This document shows positions 20,544 through 31,166 of a stretch of 64,000 nucleotides of DNA, one piece after another. The DNA is taken from NCBI GenBank assembly GCA_949358305.1, contig OX442314.1:53949369-54013368 (forward strand), in the 5' to 3' direction. The DNA is from Strigamia acuminata (taxonomy: Eukaryota; Arthropoda; Chilopoda; Geophilomorpha; Linotaeniidae). Positions within the stretch are counted from its first letter, which is position 1. Every line of letters begins with the position of its first letter. Position numbers and translations under genes: made by a program. The notes beneath the pieces were generated by a model that was given only the letters and a program-made list of their open reading frames with translations, was not told the origin of the DNA and made no database searches.

Positions 20544-22334
20544 ATGACCGGACGTGGTAACGGATCGAAGCCCCCGTCGCGTGGTGGAAAGGGCCACAAG
20601 AACAAAACACCCGTCGAAACGCGCCGCCAGCGACAGGCGCGTGAGAGATACGTGTGCCCCTACCCAGTGCCCGGATTATTTGAGCGAGGCCCGGTCTTGA
20701 TGCCGAACTATCATCCCGACCACCCGATGTGTCGGGCCTTCCCCAATCGAGAGTTGTGCCCGGTGTGCTCGGGTTGGGGCCACCTTCGTGACGGTGCTGA
20801 AGAATGTTTCGCGTGCGAGGGGTTTGGGAATTTGAGACGCGCTCAATTCCGGATTTGGATGCGGCGCGTGCAGGCCCTGTGTTTGGGACGGACCATCGCA
20901 GATGGACGGGACATTTCCCGTTACGTGCTCCCGAGGATTTTCCAGCCTTTACTCGGTTCCGCCTCTGATTGTAACCGCTTCGTTATACAACATGAAGCGT
21001 ACTGGAGGAATACGATGCAGATGGCCGCTCGCGCTGGATTCTGCCCGCACAATTGGCAGTACCCACCGTTGGGGTGCCTGGTGTTGGCATCTGGGGTGAC
21101 GGCGCCGCCATTACCCTCATTTTTCCAACGTTATGCGCTGAGGGAAGCTCCGGTGGCTCCAAGAGCGGATAGGCTTCCGTCCGTGACCCCGAGACTCCAT
21201 TCTACGGCTCATAAAAAGCGCGATGATCCAAATGCTTACATCGCCATGGGAGCCGCGCGATTCGATGAAGAACGAGACCGACTCCGAGGAATCGAGGAGC
21301 GTAATGAGAATTTACTCCAGGACATCGCGCATTTGCAGGACTTTCATCGTCGTGTGCGAACGGAGGTCGTTGCGTGTGATGTGGCTGCTGCCGCCGGTGC
21401 CTCGACTGTACCGTTGATAAGACCTGTCCCCACGTTGACGCTGGTCCCTGAGCCGTCTGGACCTTCTGTCGAGACTGAAGTGCCGCCACCAATTGACGAA
21501 GTTGCGTTGTCCACGGCCTTGTTGCCGGCTGGTGTGTTGATCTGCGAGATGGATGAGATAGCGACGCCATTTGGTGTCAATTTGCGTCGCGACTGGGCCG
21601 AGAGCGACCTCGACTACCTCATCCGGTGCCACGACGAGGCTGCGCGTCGTCGGGAAGTTGCTGGTTCGAGGGGAATGATTCCTCATTCTTCCCTTGAACA
21701 AATGGAGGACTCAATGGACTACGTGGGTGAGTTACCCAACCTCCGCGTATGTTTAACTGAAGCCGGCCGAGGAGTCGAGTATTTGCCAGCGGGCGAAGAG
21801 TCAGACGATGATGAGGATTCCCGACCGCGGCGACAGCTTTTGCCGCTGTTTACTGGTCGTCAAGCCCAGCGTGACTTGCCTTTTCCGACTCAGCCCGAGG
21901 ATTTGACCGCTGCCGTTCGAAAGTTGGTGGCTGATCAGCATAAGAAGCGCGACTTTGCGACGCTACGAGAGCTTGAGCTGTACTTTGAGACGATGATGGC
22001 GCGTGCTCATTTTGATGTGATTTTTCCCATGGGAACCCTGGAGTGGGAGGGTCCGTCTCGATGGCGCAACAACACCTACTTGGAGGCAGATTCCACCCGA
22101 TGGCGCGAGTTCTTCTACGGAGTTATCAAACGCGAACTTGGACTTTCGGAGAGCATGGCGGCCCTTGTGCACCTTCTTGAAGAGGGGCACATCATGACCC
22201 TGCAACGACTGATCGCCAACGTTTTGACTGAGTTTCGTCCGCGAAAGGAGCGCCAGTTGGGGGATGTCGTGACGTACCGCGCCATTGGTCTAATGAAAGA
22301 ACTCATTACGGCCATCACGGGGTATGAGTTCTGA
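20544..22334 (+). CDS. ORF3 of Ty3/gypsy family B (596 aa), Cys cluster
   Basis: This third ORF after pol starts at ATG 20544. The N-terminus MTGRGNGSKPPSRGGKGHK is Gly/Arg/Lys-rich and opens like a histone H4 tail. Residues 72-91 hold CPVCSGWG...CFACEGFG (C72, C75, C88, C91: CX2CX12CX2C), two CxxCxGxG units as in DnaJ zinc fingers. A coiled-coil-like stretch lies near 230-270 (ERDRLRGIEERNENL). The C-terminal 150 residues look helical (RELELYFETMMARAHF...). No signal peptide or envelope features are seen. Position and Cys cluster match ORF3 of families A and C, though overall sequence does not. Function is unknown; nucleic-acid or chromatin binding is a guess. Confidence 0.8.
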   Translation: MTGRGNGSKPPSRGGKGHKNKTPVETRRQRQARERYVCPYPVPGLFERGPVLMPNYHPDHPMCRAFPNRELCPVCSGWGHLRDGAEECFACEGFGNLRRAQFRIWMRRVQALCLGRTIADGRDISRYVLPRIFQPLLGSASDCNRFVIQHEAYWRNTMQMAARAGFCPHNWQYPPLGCLVLASGVTAPPLPSFFQRYALREAPVAPRADRLPSVTPRLHSTAHKKRDDPNAYIAMGAARFDEERDRLRGIEERNENLLQDIAHLQDFHRRVRTEVVACDVAAAAGASTVPLIRPVPTLTLVPEPSGPSVETEVPPPIDEVALSTALLPAGVLICEMDEIATPFGVNLRRDWAESDLDYLIRCHDEAARRREVAGSRGMIPHSSLEQMEDSMDYVGELPNLRVCLTEAGRGVEYLPAGEESDDDEDSRPRRQLLPLFTGRQAQRDLPFPTQPEDLTAAVRKLVADQHKKRDFATLRELELYFETMMARAHFDVIFPMGTLEWEGPSRWRNNTYLEADSTRWREFFYGVIKRELGLSESMAALVHLLEEGHIMTLQRLIANVLTEFRPRKERQLGDVVTYRAIGLMKELITAITGYEF

Positions 22335-22886
22335 GTGTTTTTTGCCTTCATGAGTGACATTTTTTCCCGAACGTGACTTTTTTCGCGTAGTTCTTCGCGA
22401 AGTTAGTGTTGAACGCGAACTTTTCTTTTGAACAATACCAGTGATATTGACATTTTCCTGAATTGTGTTTGTTTTATTTTTTGTGTTCTTTGTCGCGCCG
22501 ATGTTTGAATTTGATTTTTCCTTTACGCGACTTTGAATTCTGTTTTTGATATTTAGTATAGTGCATTTCTAGTGTTTAATAAGTGTCGAGATGCCCTTAT
22601 GGCGTGATTTAATGCGATTAACGCATTCTTGGCCTGGCGCTTATGCTAGTAGTTTTTTGTTATTGTTTAGTTCTTAGAAGCGCTTAACGCTTGCGTTGTT
22701 TAGTCCGCGCGGTTTGTAGTTTTTGATTTCGGCGCTTAACGTCGCTTGTGTTGTTGAGTCCACGCGATAAGTTCTCGCGCCTCAAAGTGTTTAATCATTC
22801 CAATTGTTATTTGATTTTTTCGTATCGCATTTTTATTTCTTTTTGCAGATTTGAACAGAGAATAAAAATGCTCTGGTCCGAGGGGC
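22335..22886 (+). other. 3' untranslated region of family B ending in a polypurine tract
   Basis: This is T-rich non-coding sequence. The last bases, CCGAGGGGCG (22877-22886), form a short purine-rich tract directly before the LTR start TGTCACGG. Confidence 0.5.
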
Positions 22887-23878
22887 GTGTCACGGCCCGG
22901 CATTTACGCGCTTTGTGATCCTCACCTAATTGTTGTGTTGTGCGCGTTATTCCGTGTGTTTTCCACCATTGTTAAAACTCCCAATAAATCCCTAAACCTA
23001 TTTGTGTTTGAATTTGAGTTTTGATTTGTCCTCATTTCCTATTCATGTTTATCCCTTGACCTGGCCTGGTGTGGCTCAATTTGGCCACATCAGACTAGTC
23101 TAAGTCAGGTATTTCCCACTGTTACCCCTCCTGATTTCGTTTAGTTTATCCTACCTAATTTAAATGTTTAGTCACTCGCGACTGACTCATCGCGATGATT
23201 ATTCACGAGCGCGCCTGATTGGCTTACGCGTGCTTGACTCATGGTTTTCCCCTCGTTTTCTGTGATGGACTTGGCCCAAGTTTACTTCTGAGCTGTTTCA
23301 GCCAAGTCTGATCAGAAGGCGTAAGACCATGAGCTATCGTAAGTGCCTTAACTGGCCGTTGTGCATTTGGCGACTTTTCCTGTGTTAATTCGCAGTAACT
23401 CCATGCAAGTTAACTCTGCATGTTTGAGGACTTACATTATCATATCGCGTGTCTAAATTCCGCGTGTCATCTTTGATTCCTTTCCTTTCGATGTTCTTTT
23501 GTGTTTTATGCCGCTGATACGTGCCGAAGGACTAGAAGTTAGATTCAAGTAGCTAATGAGTTGTTTATTTCGTCTTTTGCGCGCGATTAGTGCGCGCTTG
23601 CTCGGTCTGGCCGCTCCGCCATTAGGGGTCCCTGCCAGATTAGCTTAAGCCACGTTAGCGTTGTTAAGTCCGCACGTGAGCATTACTTCTTCCACTTTTA
23701 AGGCTCCAACAAACTCGGTAATAATTCGTAACATGATCGAATAGGGGGTTAAGCTTGCCGCCACACTTCAGGCTGCTTAACGTTGCCGGGCCCTTATTCG
23801 GGACCAGGCTCTCTTGTATCGTAACTGGCGCGCCTTTCAAACGCGGTTTCCAAAACCAGAAACAACCGGTTCATGACA
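22887..23878 (+). mobile_element. 3' LTR of family B (992 bp)
   Basis: The LTR starts TGTCA after a polypurine tract and ends TGACA where the FB2 tRNA-like sequence resumes, giving a 5-bp terminal inverted repeat. The 5' LTR is lost, so the borders rest on the tract, the termini and the junction with FB2. Confidence 0.65.
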
Positions 23879-24083
23879 AGGTTCAAATCCTGTTGACTAT
23901 AAAAATTTTTACTTTTTTTTTTATTTATTTTTAGCAGTAAAGTTAATGTTTGTTATTTTATATTTGTTTTTAAAAAATTTTAATATAATTAATTTTAATT
24001 TTTTAACAAATATAAAATAACAAACATTAACTTTACTGCTAAAAATAAATAAAAAAAAAAAGTAAACATTTTTACAGACAACA

Positions 24084-24137
24084 GGATTTGAACCTGTGTG
24101 GAAAGATTCCTAGTTCATTGTCTTAACCACTGAGCCA
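24084..24137 (-). promoter_or_regulatory. tRNA-like Pol III promoter, right arm of FB2
   Basis: The B box complement is at 24084-24094 and the A box complement at 24127-24137, the same design as FB1. The left-arm twin is split by element B. Confidence 0.55.
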
Positions 24138-24759
24138 CCACTACACACTTTTGTTGCCTTCATGCAGGCAGTCATGTTGGTGAACAAAGTTGTGATGTCA
24201 TATGTCATGAGATATCAAATTACTTGGGTTCCAGAGTAAGGTTTGAACGGGTTGATCTTGGAACTATTTTTTACCTAGCAACTGTTGTTTACAGAATTCA
24301 TACACTAGGCCTGATTGCTCAGATTGGATGTATACACAGACAAAATAGTGCCAACTTTCAGCTCATTGTTTGCATTGTTGGCTGTTTATGGAATGAAATT
24401 ACTTTAGGGTCTCATTCAGCATGATATAACAATCCTTCTTGTTTAATATTACAACAATCTGTGAGTGTCTTATACGGGTGTTCCCCTCGTTAGTTCGCAA
24501 ACTAACGAACTTAGTACCAACACTGTTTAATAGTAATAATTTAGCCATTTGTCGGCATAGTTTTGTTTAATATTTCAACTCAGAAAAACTGTTAATGTCT
24601 TGAGAAAAACCCACGATTTGTTTATTTTACCTCAGCTTCAAGTTCACTTGTTTTCCAGCCAAATCAACTATCTCGCGCGTCATACATTAAGCTCCAAAGC
24701 GACATAGTCACAAGTTCTAGAATTTGTAACTCCATAACCATAACATAGATGCCAGCTTA

Positions 24760-25188
24760 CCGTATTACCTCACATTAAGCCGCATGCCGGTATATTTCGA
24801 GTTATACCGGCATGCCCATAAACCTCGTTTATAACGGCATGCCAGTGTAAGTGAGTACAAATTTTTTTTTTAATTTTGAGCCCAAAACATGCTTAAAACG
24901 CATATTTAAATGTCCAAGATGTAGGAAATTGGCATAAATTTATACAAATTTTTCCAAAAATTTAGTAGTAATCTTTAGAATATCAAGAAAACTTCAATTT
25001 CAGGCCCAAATTTTAACATAATTATTCATCTGGGCGCTTTTAAACAAAAACACAAAAAACCAGTTTTTTCACTTATACCGGCATGTTTCGTTGTATACCG
25101 GCATGCCGGTATAAATTTTTTGTACCTGATTTTGAAAAGCTGGTAAACCCATGCCCAGCTGCATGCCGCTTTATGTGAGGTAATACGG
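24760..25188. mobile_element. TA-flanked MITE (429 bp)
   Basis: The ends CCGTATTACCTCACAT and its complement (about 26 bp with few mismatches) are flanked by TA (24758-24759, 25189-25190). Internally, CCGGTATA/TATACCGGCATG motifs recur in both orientations. It has no ORF and is probably the deletion derivative of a TA-inserting DNA transposon. Confidence 0.65.
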
Positions 25189-25190
25189 TA

Positions 25191-26553
25191 TATCATTGCT
25201 TTCTGTTGATTTTGTTCACGCTTTTGATCGAGGCTATGAATCCTGAACATATCTTTAGTAAGTGTAAGATTTTCATAGGATTGATTTTCATGAAAATTAT
25301 TCTCATGGAATAATAAAAATATTTACATTAACTTTTCAGCATTTAAAAGACTGTAAACATCAAATCACAACAATAATAAACCGCTCAATATACGAAATTA
25401 TTTAAAATTTTCATATTTTCTTACATTTTCCAAACTCGCCAAAATCGTCGCTCCTCAAGCAATCTTGATCGTATTCTCGCACTTTGAATCCAATTAATTT
25501 CAAAGACTTTTTGAGGCCCCTTTAGCCTCGTCCTTCCTCGTAGTTTGTACTTCTTGTCAGTATCCAGCTGCAATGTTAACAAAAAAATCCAAAAAAACCC
25601 AATAAAGTATTGTTTTTTGACACAAATAATGATAATAATTATTACCCTGGTGACTTAAAATTATAATTTCATACACAAAACCCACCACATTCGTTTACAC
25701 ACACACAATTGTTGTTTTAAAGGCGAGTTTATACTTCTCACCGCTAGGAGTTGTATTTATGGATAAAAATTGTTCAAGAAGTTATGTGCAAGTCTAAATG
25801 TAAAATTTAACATGTAAGATTTAAATTTAAAAAATAAAAACAAGCTGCCAGACAGCTGAATACGTGGCAACAACACAACAAACATGATTTTATGTCGTTT
25901 ATTTTCAAGCTGAAAATTGACCTGTAAATTTACCGCTAAATTATCCAACCTGCCATCTATTGGCAAAATTAGTTATTAATTCGGAATAAAGCGTCATAAC
26001 CGCCAACATTTCTCGAATTTCCCAGAATAAACGTTTTATACACACACCTTTGACTGGCTATAGCGCCCTGATGTTCTAGGGTTATTTATAAGATTTGAAC
26101 TCTCATTTCTATCACAAAAATCACGTTTCTTAATTAAAGTTAAAATCTGTACTTACAATTTGACAAAAGTGCTCGTGTTTGGCTCGATAGACTCACTCAA
26201 ACTCAAGTGGGTGATGGGTTGCGATGGATGAAATTTAGCGCGAGTGAGATGTTAAATTTAACATGTGTTTTGATTTTTGCCACCAGTTGGCGCTGTGTTG
26301 TTGTATGTCCCTATACTCGCCATGTTTTTGTTTGAAGCAGTAAAAATGACCTTTTTTCTGCAGATGTGTGATTTCGTCTTTCATTTAGAACTAAAATATT
26401 AAATGTTTTTTGCTTGTGTGTTAGTCAAAACGAACTGAGTTGGGCTGGGATGGGAGAAATTTAAAAACTAGGTCATCGACTTGAATTACAAAATAGAGGG
26501 TCCAATGCTCAATGACCTTGAAATCCCCTTTTATTAGTCTTCTCACTAAACGT
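25191..26553. other. Intergenic, no gene recognised
   Basis: This AT-rich sequence contains no coding stretch that reads like protein. The last four bases (ACGT, 26550-26553) are the target duplication of retroelement A copy 2. Confidence 0.5.
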
Positions 26554-28218
26554 TGTGACAAATTAGCAATAGATGGCGCCACTAGTACTAGCGGCAAATT
26601 CAACCTCGAGCTTACTATTTTACATAGAAATGGTTCACAAACATATTGTTATGTTTGCTATGACTAAATATAATTTAGATCGATAATATAAAGATATATT
26701 ATCATTATTCAATAAGATAAAGCAGGTATTCTTGCTTTACCACGGATACACGACACGGAGCTCATTTTCGGAAGGTATTTCCGTTCTGCGTATCCATTTC
26801 CTGTCCCCGGTATCCAGATCCGGTTTACATTAAGGATTAGCATAATCCAACTTTGCATCCCTGTATCCACTTCCTGCGATACAGGATTGGTGGAATTTAA
26901 TCCCACCAAGTATAAAACTCCCTGACAACAGGAAGTTAAGTTAGTCTTGTTTTCTGGTTATTTGGTATGTTCCGCATGTCAAATAGCCGTTTCTTACTCA
27001 GGGCATGGTCCTACCGGACCATGCATAGCATGGCTCTGCTGAGCCATGCAACCCCCGTCAACTGAAGGCGAAGTTCGGACTATTCATGTTTCCGTCAAAC
27101 GGTCTTGCCGAGGAGAAAGCCTCCCGCATAAGTATCCTCGTGGTCGGACAATAGAATCACGTGTGATACCAAAGTATTTAGTAACCGTCAGTAGCACTGT
27201 TACTGCAAGAGATTGACTCCATCACCTGATGGTGCCAAAGCAGTCTGCATGCAAAACATGCAGTTACCGCTAGTAGCACTATGTGTTTGGGAATGTTATA
27301 TCTCTTCGGTGATGGTGCCAAAGCAGTCTACTTATGAGTAGTATCTCGGGTGGTTAATTCTGTTGTGCAGAACTGCGGGCTATATCCCCCTGAATACCAG
27401 TGCCGTCTCTCACCGCACTGTTATTTAGGGCACGCGCGATACTGTTCTGCTCAGCAAGGCGAACTTTGACGGCAATTGTGTGTTGCGATGTTTAACCCTA
27501 ATTTATTTTGTAGTTGATAATAAACATTAATTGTTTGAACTTGACAACAAGTAAACAACCGAAGTAAGTCACGAGACTTATTTCACTGTATGACGAATCA
27601 AATTCGTAACAATAAATTGAATACAATTTATTGAGTTAATTTATCAAACTCACAACCTCGCGAGTTAAATATAATTCGCAAGCGGAACCTTGGCGAATAA
27701 ATGACTTCATTTATTCATTGCCAATTTCCAACCCTAGTTGTGGCGGTGCAGTTAAAAGTCAACCGCACCTCTCGGATCGAACCACGAAGCATTACACGGA
27801 CCATTACACCAGATACGAACCAGGAACGCGAAAGGACGCGAAGGAACCAGTTCCACGATTACGAAGCGCCGACAGAAGCCGCGAGGACACAGCCAGCCCG
27901 GCTACGCGTAGATGACATCTTTTAACTCGGTCGAGCGGGCGTTTTGCCGTTCCCGAACCCCGGATCACCAATAACCGTAATGTTATTATTTTAGGGCCAT
28001 TTGGCCAATTTATTTGTATAGTTTAATTTGTATTTAACTTGCCAAATGTCGGCATTAGTTTATGTATAACTTTAGTAATTGATTGCATTGGATAAAACCA
28101 ATAAATGTTATGATTTGAGAAACCATTCTTGTCTTATTTTATCTCGTATTTAATCACTATTTGCGCGACTTATACCCGGTACTATCATGCGATAAGAGTT
28201 GTGGTCGTCACCGTCACA
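26554..28218 (+). mobile_element. 5' LTR of family A copy 2 (1665 bp)
   Basis: The LTR runs TGTGAC to GTCACA. AGATGGCGCC is at 26571-26580, the TATA box TATAAAA at 26911-26917 and twin hairpins at 27003-27024 and 27028-27049. The 3' LTR has the same net length and differs at only a few positions. It should contain the promoter and the start of the genomic RNA. Confidence 0.9.
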
Positions 28219-28220
28219 CG

Positions 28221-28238
28221 TGAAGGTTCTACCGAGAT
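28221..28238 (+). promoter_or_regulatory. Primer binding site, tRNA-Gln type
   Basis: TGAAGGTTCTACCGAGAT lies two bases after the LTR and matches the complement of the metazoan tRNA-Gln 3' end (TGGAGGTTCCACCGAGAT) at 16 of 18 positions. One mismatch is in the CCA complement. The tRNA comparison is from memory of the conserved sequence. Confidence 0.65.
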
Positions 28239-29028
28239 AGGTTGCACAGTTTTAAATTTAACGAATTTAAATAGAAAGTGAAAATTGAGATAAATAAAGA
28301 TTATAACATTTTGAAAACGAATTTTATATTTCTACTTTTGCGAAGTAGGAGAATTTCTTTTAAAAACGTTGGAATTCATACGAAAACCGACATTAAAGGG
28401 AATGTTACGTTGTGTTGTAAAACACTCAAAAATTGAAGGAATTTATTTTCTAAATTTTCACGGAAGGTCTGGTAAAAAGTTTCAATGTTAGTTGAATATT
28501 TTCGAAAGAAATATCCAATCAATAACGAGATTGACCAGGCCAAAGCGCGGACATGGTAGAAAACTACTGTGAGTAAAGGATTAGTCCCCATTTTATCATT
28601 GGATAAAACGACTTTCCACCAATAATATATCGAGGGATTAAAGGATTATCGATCCTCGATGCCACGCGGATCCAGACTACAGAAGACCATTCGTATCCAG
28701 AACAGACCCGCGTACACGTGTTCCAGTACCCATCTTGACCACGCCGTCCCGTTCAGTCCCGATTCGAATTTTCCACGCCGTAAACCAGCGAAAGTTAAGT
28801 GTATTTCATCTATTATTTTAACAAATAGTTTAAAGCGCATTCTCACCCGACGCTAGTTTACTTGTAGTAAGATTCAGTTGATTGTTTAAAGTTTGTCGAT
28901 AGTTTAACACATTTAACCACCACGTGGAGTTTAAACTTAACCTTATCGAAGTGTATTGTTATTTTGAAGTGTATTTTTATAAAGTGTGCTATCGTTCTTT
29001 AGTAATAAAGAATTTAAAACCTTTTATT
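28239..29028 (+). other. Leader of family A copy 2
   Basis: This is the untranslated region between the primer site and the gag ATG (29029). It is AT-rich, with no convincing ORF. Confidence 0.5.
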
Positions 29029-31139
29029 ATGTCTGACGAAAACATTCATATGAATGAACGAGAAGTCGAGGACGGAAACTTGGAAAATAGTTACGTCCGA
29101 CTCGAAGACCAAACGGATTTAATTCCGGACGATTTGACAGAGTATTGTCAACTCTATAATCTAAATCGGGCTGATTTCAAAACAATAACCGATGCGGTTA
29201 ATCATGTACGCGTACTTGAGAAAAGAAATCAAAGAATTAGGCCTGATGAAGATGAAGGTTCGGAAAATGAAAGTCGGCATTAGCGGACTTCACACCGAAC
29301 CCCACGAAAAACGATTCCCACGAATCGTAAACTGGACTTTCCCTCTCCTAAAAAGAGGTTGGGATATCAAGCCCGGATAGTGTCGACTCCACAGCTAAAC
29401 GATAGAATGGTACGCGACCATCGTTTAGCCGATCACGTAGTCAACAAAGTTCTGGACAAAGAACACCCATTTCTAATAGTCCTTTAAATCTAGCCAAACC
29501 AAGGTCTAGATCGAATAGTGTTAATCGAACGATTAACAATAATAATTCGGGTTTTATCCCCCAAACTTCAGGGAATAGACAAAATGTCTCCCAAAACTCT
29601 GGACATAGACAGTATGTCACTCCAACCTCTGGAAATAGACGTTACGTCCCCCCGACACCGGGAAAAGGACAGTATGTTCCCCCAACACAGTCAAAAAGAG
29701 TGTCAAATCGAACTCCAAGGAGATCCGATCCGATCCCTCCGTCCCCCGTTATTCAAAATTTACCGGCGGGAAAGACTCGTTCAAATCAGACACCCCCGGA
29801 ACATGTACAAAATAAAAATGGTGTTCCACATGGACAACATGTACCACCTGACAATCATACACAGTATGAGAATTATGTTCCTCCAAGGAAAGAAATCCCC
29901 CAGGACAATCAGGTCCCTAAGGGAAATCTGCCCAATTTTGAACATAATTCTGGCTCGGCATCCTCCGCTGGTAGTTCATCTCAAGCGAGATTTTCTACCA
30001 ACGACTTGGGAGCCATCCTTACCCATGTGCGAAATATTCAAACTGATTGTGCACATCAAGTACAACAATTTATGCAGAATAATGCGCAGCAAAATAATAA
30101 TGCAAACAATTCGAACAAGACCTTTTTCAAAGGTCAGGATATGCCTGTTTTCGATGGAAAACAGAACGAAGTGGCTAAATTTTTAGCCACAGCCAAAACA
30201 GTCGCTGTCGCTAAAGGTTTGACTCTGGATGAGATGGTAAAACGCGGAATACCAACTTATTTATCCGGTATAGCCCAAGAATGGCATACAGATAACGTCG
30301 ACAAAATTGTTGATTGGAAAACTTTCGAAAAGTTGTTTTTGGCGGAGTTTGACATGATCCCTGTCACTCGAGCCCGAAAGCTTCGAAACTTAATCCAGGG
30401 CCCAGAAGAGCCACTTTATACATTCCTTTTGAGATTTAAACAAGCTCAGGGATCCTATTCGAAAAGAGATGAAGCTCCCACTCTTCTCGAGAATTTGAAC
30501 TTAGTTAGTTACAATCGAATAATCGATAGAGGTCTCTATGAAGAATCATTCAATGATATATTTCAATTTGTCCGACAGAATAGGGCTCTTTTCGAAGCCC
30601 AAAACGCTAGTGTGGACACTATTGTCAATAAAGAGGACGAAACTGTCCCGTCGAATACTCAAAAAGGTAAAGACGCCAGGAGTTCGCGCCCACTCATACG
30701 ATCTACTCAGACGTTGAACGCCGAACCAGAAGCTGAACCTATGGAATCTGACGAGACAGACAATATTGAAAATGATGTTGGATTCCACAACATGGTATGT
30801 GCTATGTCAGAGAAAGCAACTGGAAAATGTTTCCATTGCAATCAACCAGGACACTTTAAGAGGGAATGTCCGTTACTGCAAAAAAGGAAATTTGCTCAGG
30901 ACAAACCTACAGGTACTGGTAATAATACCAATACCAATCCCGCCTCTGATCTTTTTAAACGACAGAGACAAAATTGGGTAACAGCTGAATCTTTGGATCA
31001 AAAACTCGAAGACTTCAAAACTACTATGCAAACTAGTATGACAAAATCCATGTCGGATCTATTCACTAAATTTTTGGATCCAAAAAATGCGACCACTCCG
31101 CCTTTGGCGATTGAAGGTCCACCGGCCCCAAAAAACTAA
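29029..31139 (+). pseudogene. gag: Gag, family A copy 2, broken by a stop and a frameshift
   Basis: The gene starts at ATG 29029 (MSDENIHMNERE). In frame 1 it meets TAG at 29281-29283 and then continues as gag-like sequence; near 29400 the gag-like reading passes to frame 0, which runs open to 31139. Around 29550-29700 a Pro/Gln/Gly-rich stretch repeats (SGNRQ, SGHRQ, SGNRR, PGKGQ). The central part has the retrotransposon Gag core (FDGKQNEVAKFLATAK, WKTFEKLFLAEF). A zinc knuckle CFHCNQPGHFKREC (CX2CX4HX4C) is at about 30827-30870. The stop follows slippery A AAA AAC. Because this is the only copy of the N-terminal part in the window, the lesions are inferred from reading frames rather than alignment. 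Confidence 0.75.
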
Positions 31140-31164
31140 TAGAGGGGGTTACCGAAAACCCCCT
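31130..31164 (+). promoter_or_regulatory. -1 frameshift signal, family A copy 2
   Basis: The heptamer A AAA AAC (31130-31136), gag stop TAA (31137-31139), and 8-bp stem AGGGGGTT (31143-31150) with AACCCCCT (31157-31164) are preserved; the loop differs by one base from copy 1. One extra A in the A-run just after the stem shifts pol so that a -1 slip no longer enters it. Confidence 0.7.
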
Positions 31165-31166
31165 AA

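Larger units (their letters stand above)
15780..23878 (+). mobile_element. 5'-truncated Ty3/gypsy element, family B
   Basis: The element comprises the RT-to-integrase part of pol, an ORF3 and a 3' LTR. The 5' LTR, gag, protease and start of RT are missing. The left junction falls directly in the tRNA-like sequence of FB2 (…AATCTTTC / GTCGCTCG…), and the LTR end (TGACA) is followed by AGGTTCAAATCC of the same tRNA-like sequence. So a full element inserted there and a later deletion removed its 5' half along with a few target bases. Confidence 0.75.
15392..24489. mobile_element. Fold-back transposon FB2, interrupted by retroelement B
   Basis: The left arm is 15392-15779 and the right side 23879-24489, related to FB1 over most of its length. 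The ends CGAGGGGAACACC and the complement are flanked by TTA (15389-15391, 24490-24492), again a 3-bp duplication. The left-arm tRNA-like promoter is cut by element B after its A box; the B box resumes at 23880. The right arm keeps both boxes. Confidence 0.8.
14490..24525. mobile_element. Non-autonomous hAT transposon carrying nested insertions
   Basis: The terminal inverted repeats CAGTGTTG (14490) and CAACACTG (24525) are flanked by an 8-bp target duplication TTTAATAG (14482-14489, 24526-24533), the signature of hAT elements. Its own DNA is about 14490-14973, 15377-15391 and 24490-24525. The left part is full of inverted GTTCGCGAACT/AGTTCA subrepeats, common in hAT subterminal regions. No transposase is present. 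It is interrupted by a MITE (14974-15376) and a fold-back (15392-24489). Confidence 0.8.
13259..24712 (+). mobile_element. Solo LTR, family E, split by nested insertions (net 1410 bp)
   Basis: The LTR begins TGTGACCG (13259) and ends ATAGTCACA (24712), with perfect 4-bp target duplication AGTT at 13255-13258 and 24713-24716. Its own sequence is 13259-14489 plus 24534-24712; everything between is the hAT element and its contents. It resembles LTR A in layout (AGATGGCGC near the start, TTGTCGGCAT phrase near the end), so it is a diverged relative. No internal region is present, so it arose by LTR-LTR recombination. Confidence 0.8.

Noticed and set aside
26709-26909. 66-codon minus-strand ORF in LTR A
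   Set aside because: It is antisense to the LTR promoter region and disrupted in the copy 1 LTR, so not maintained.
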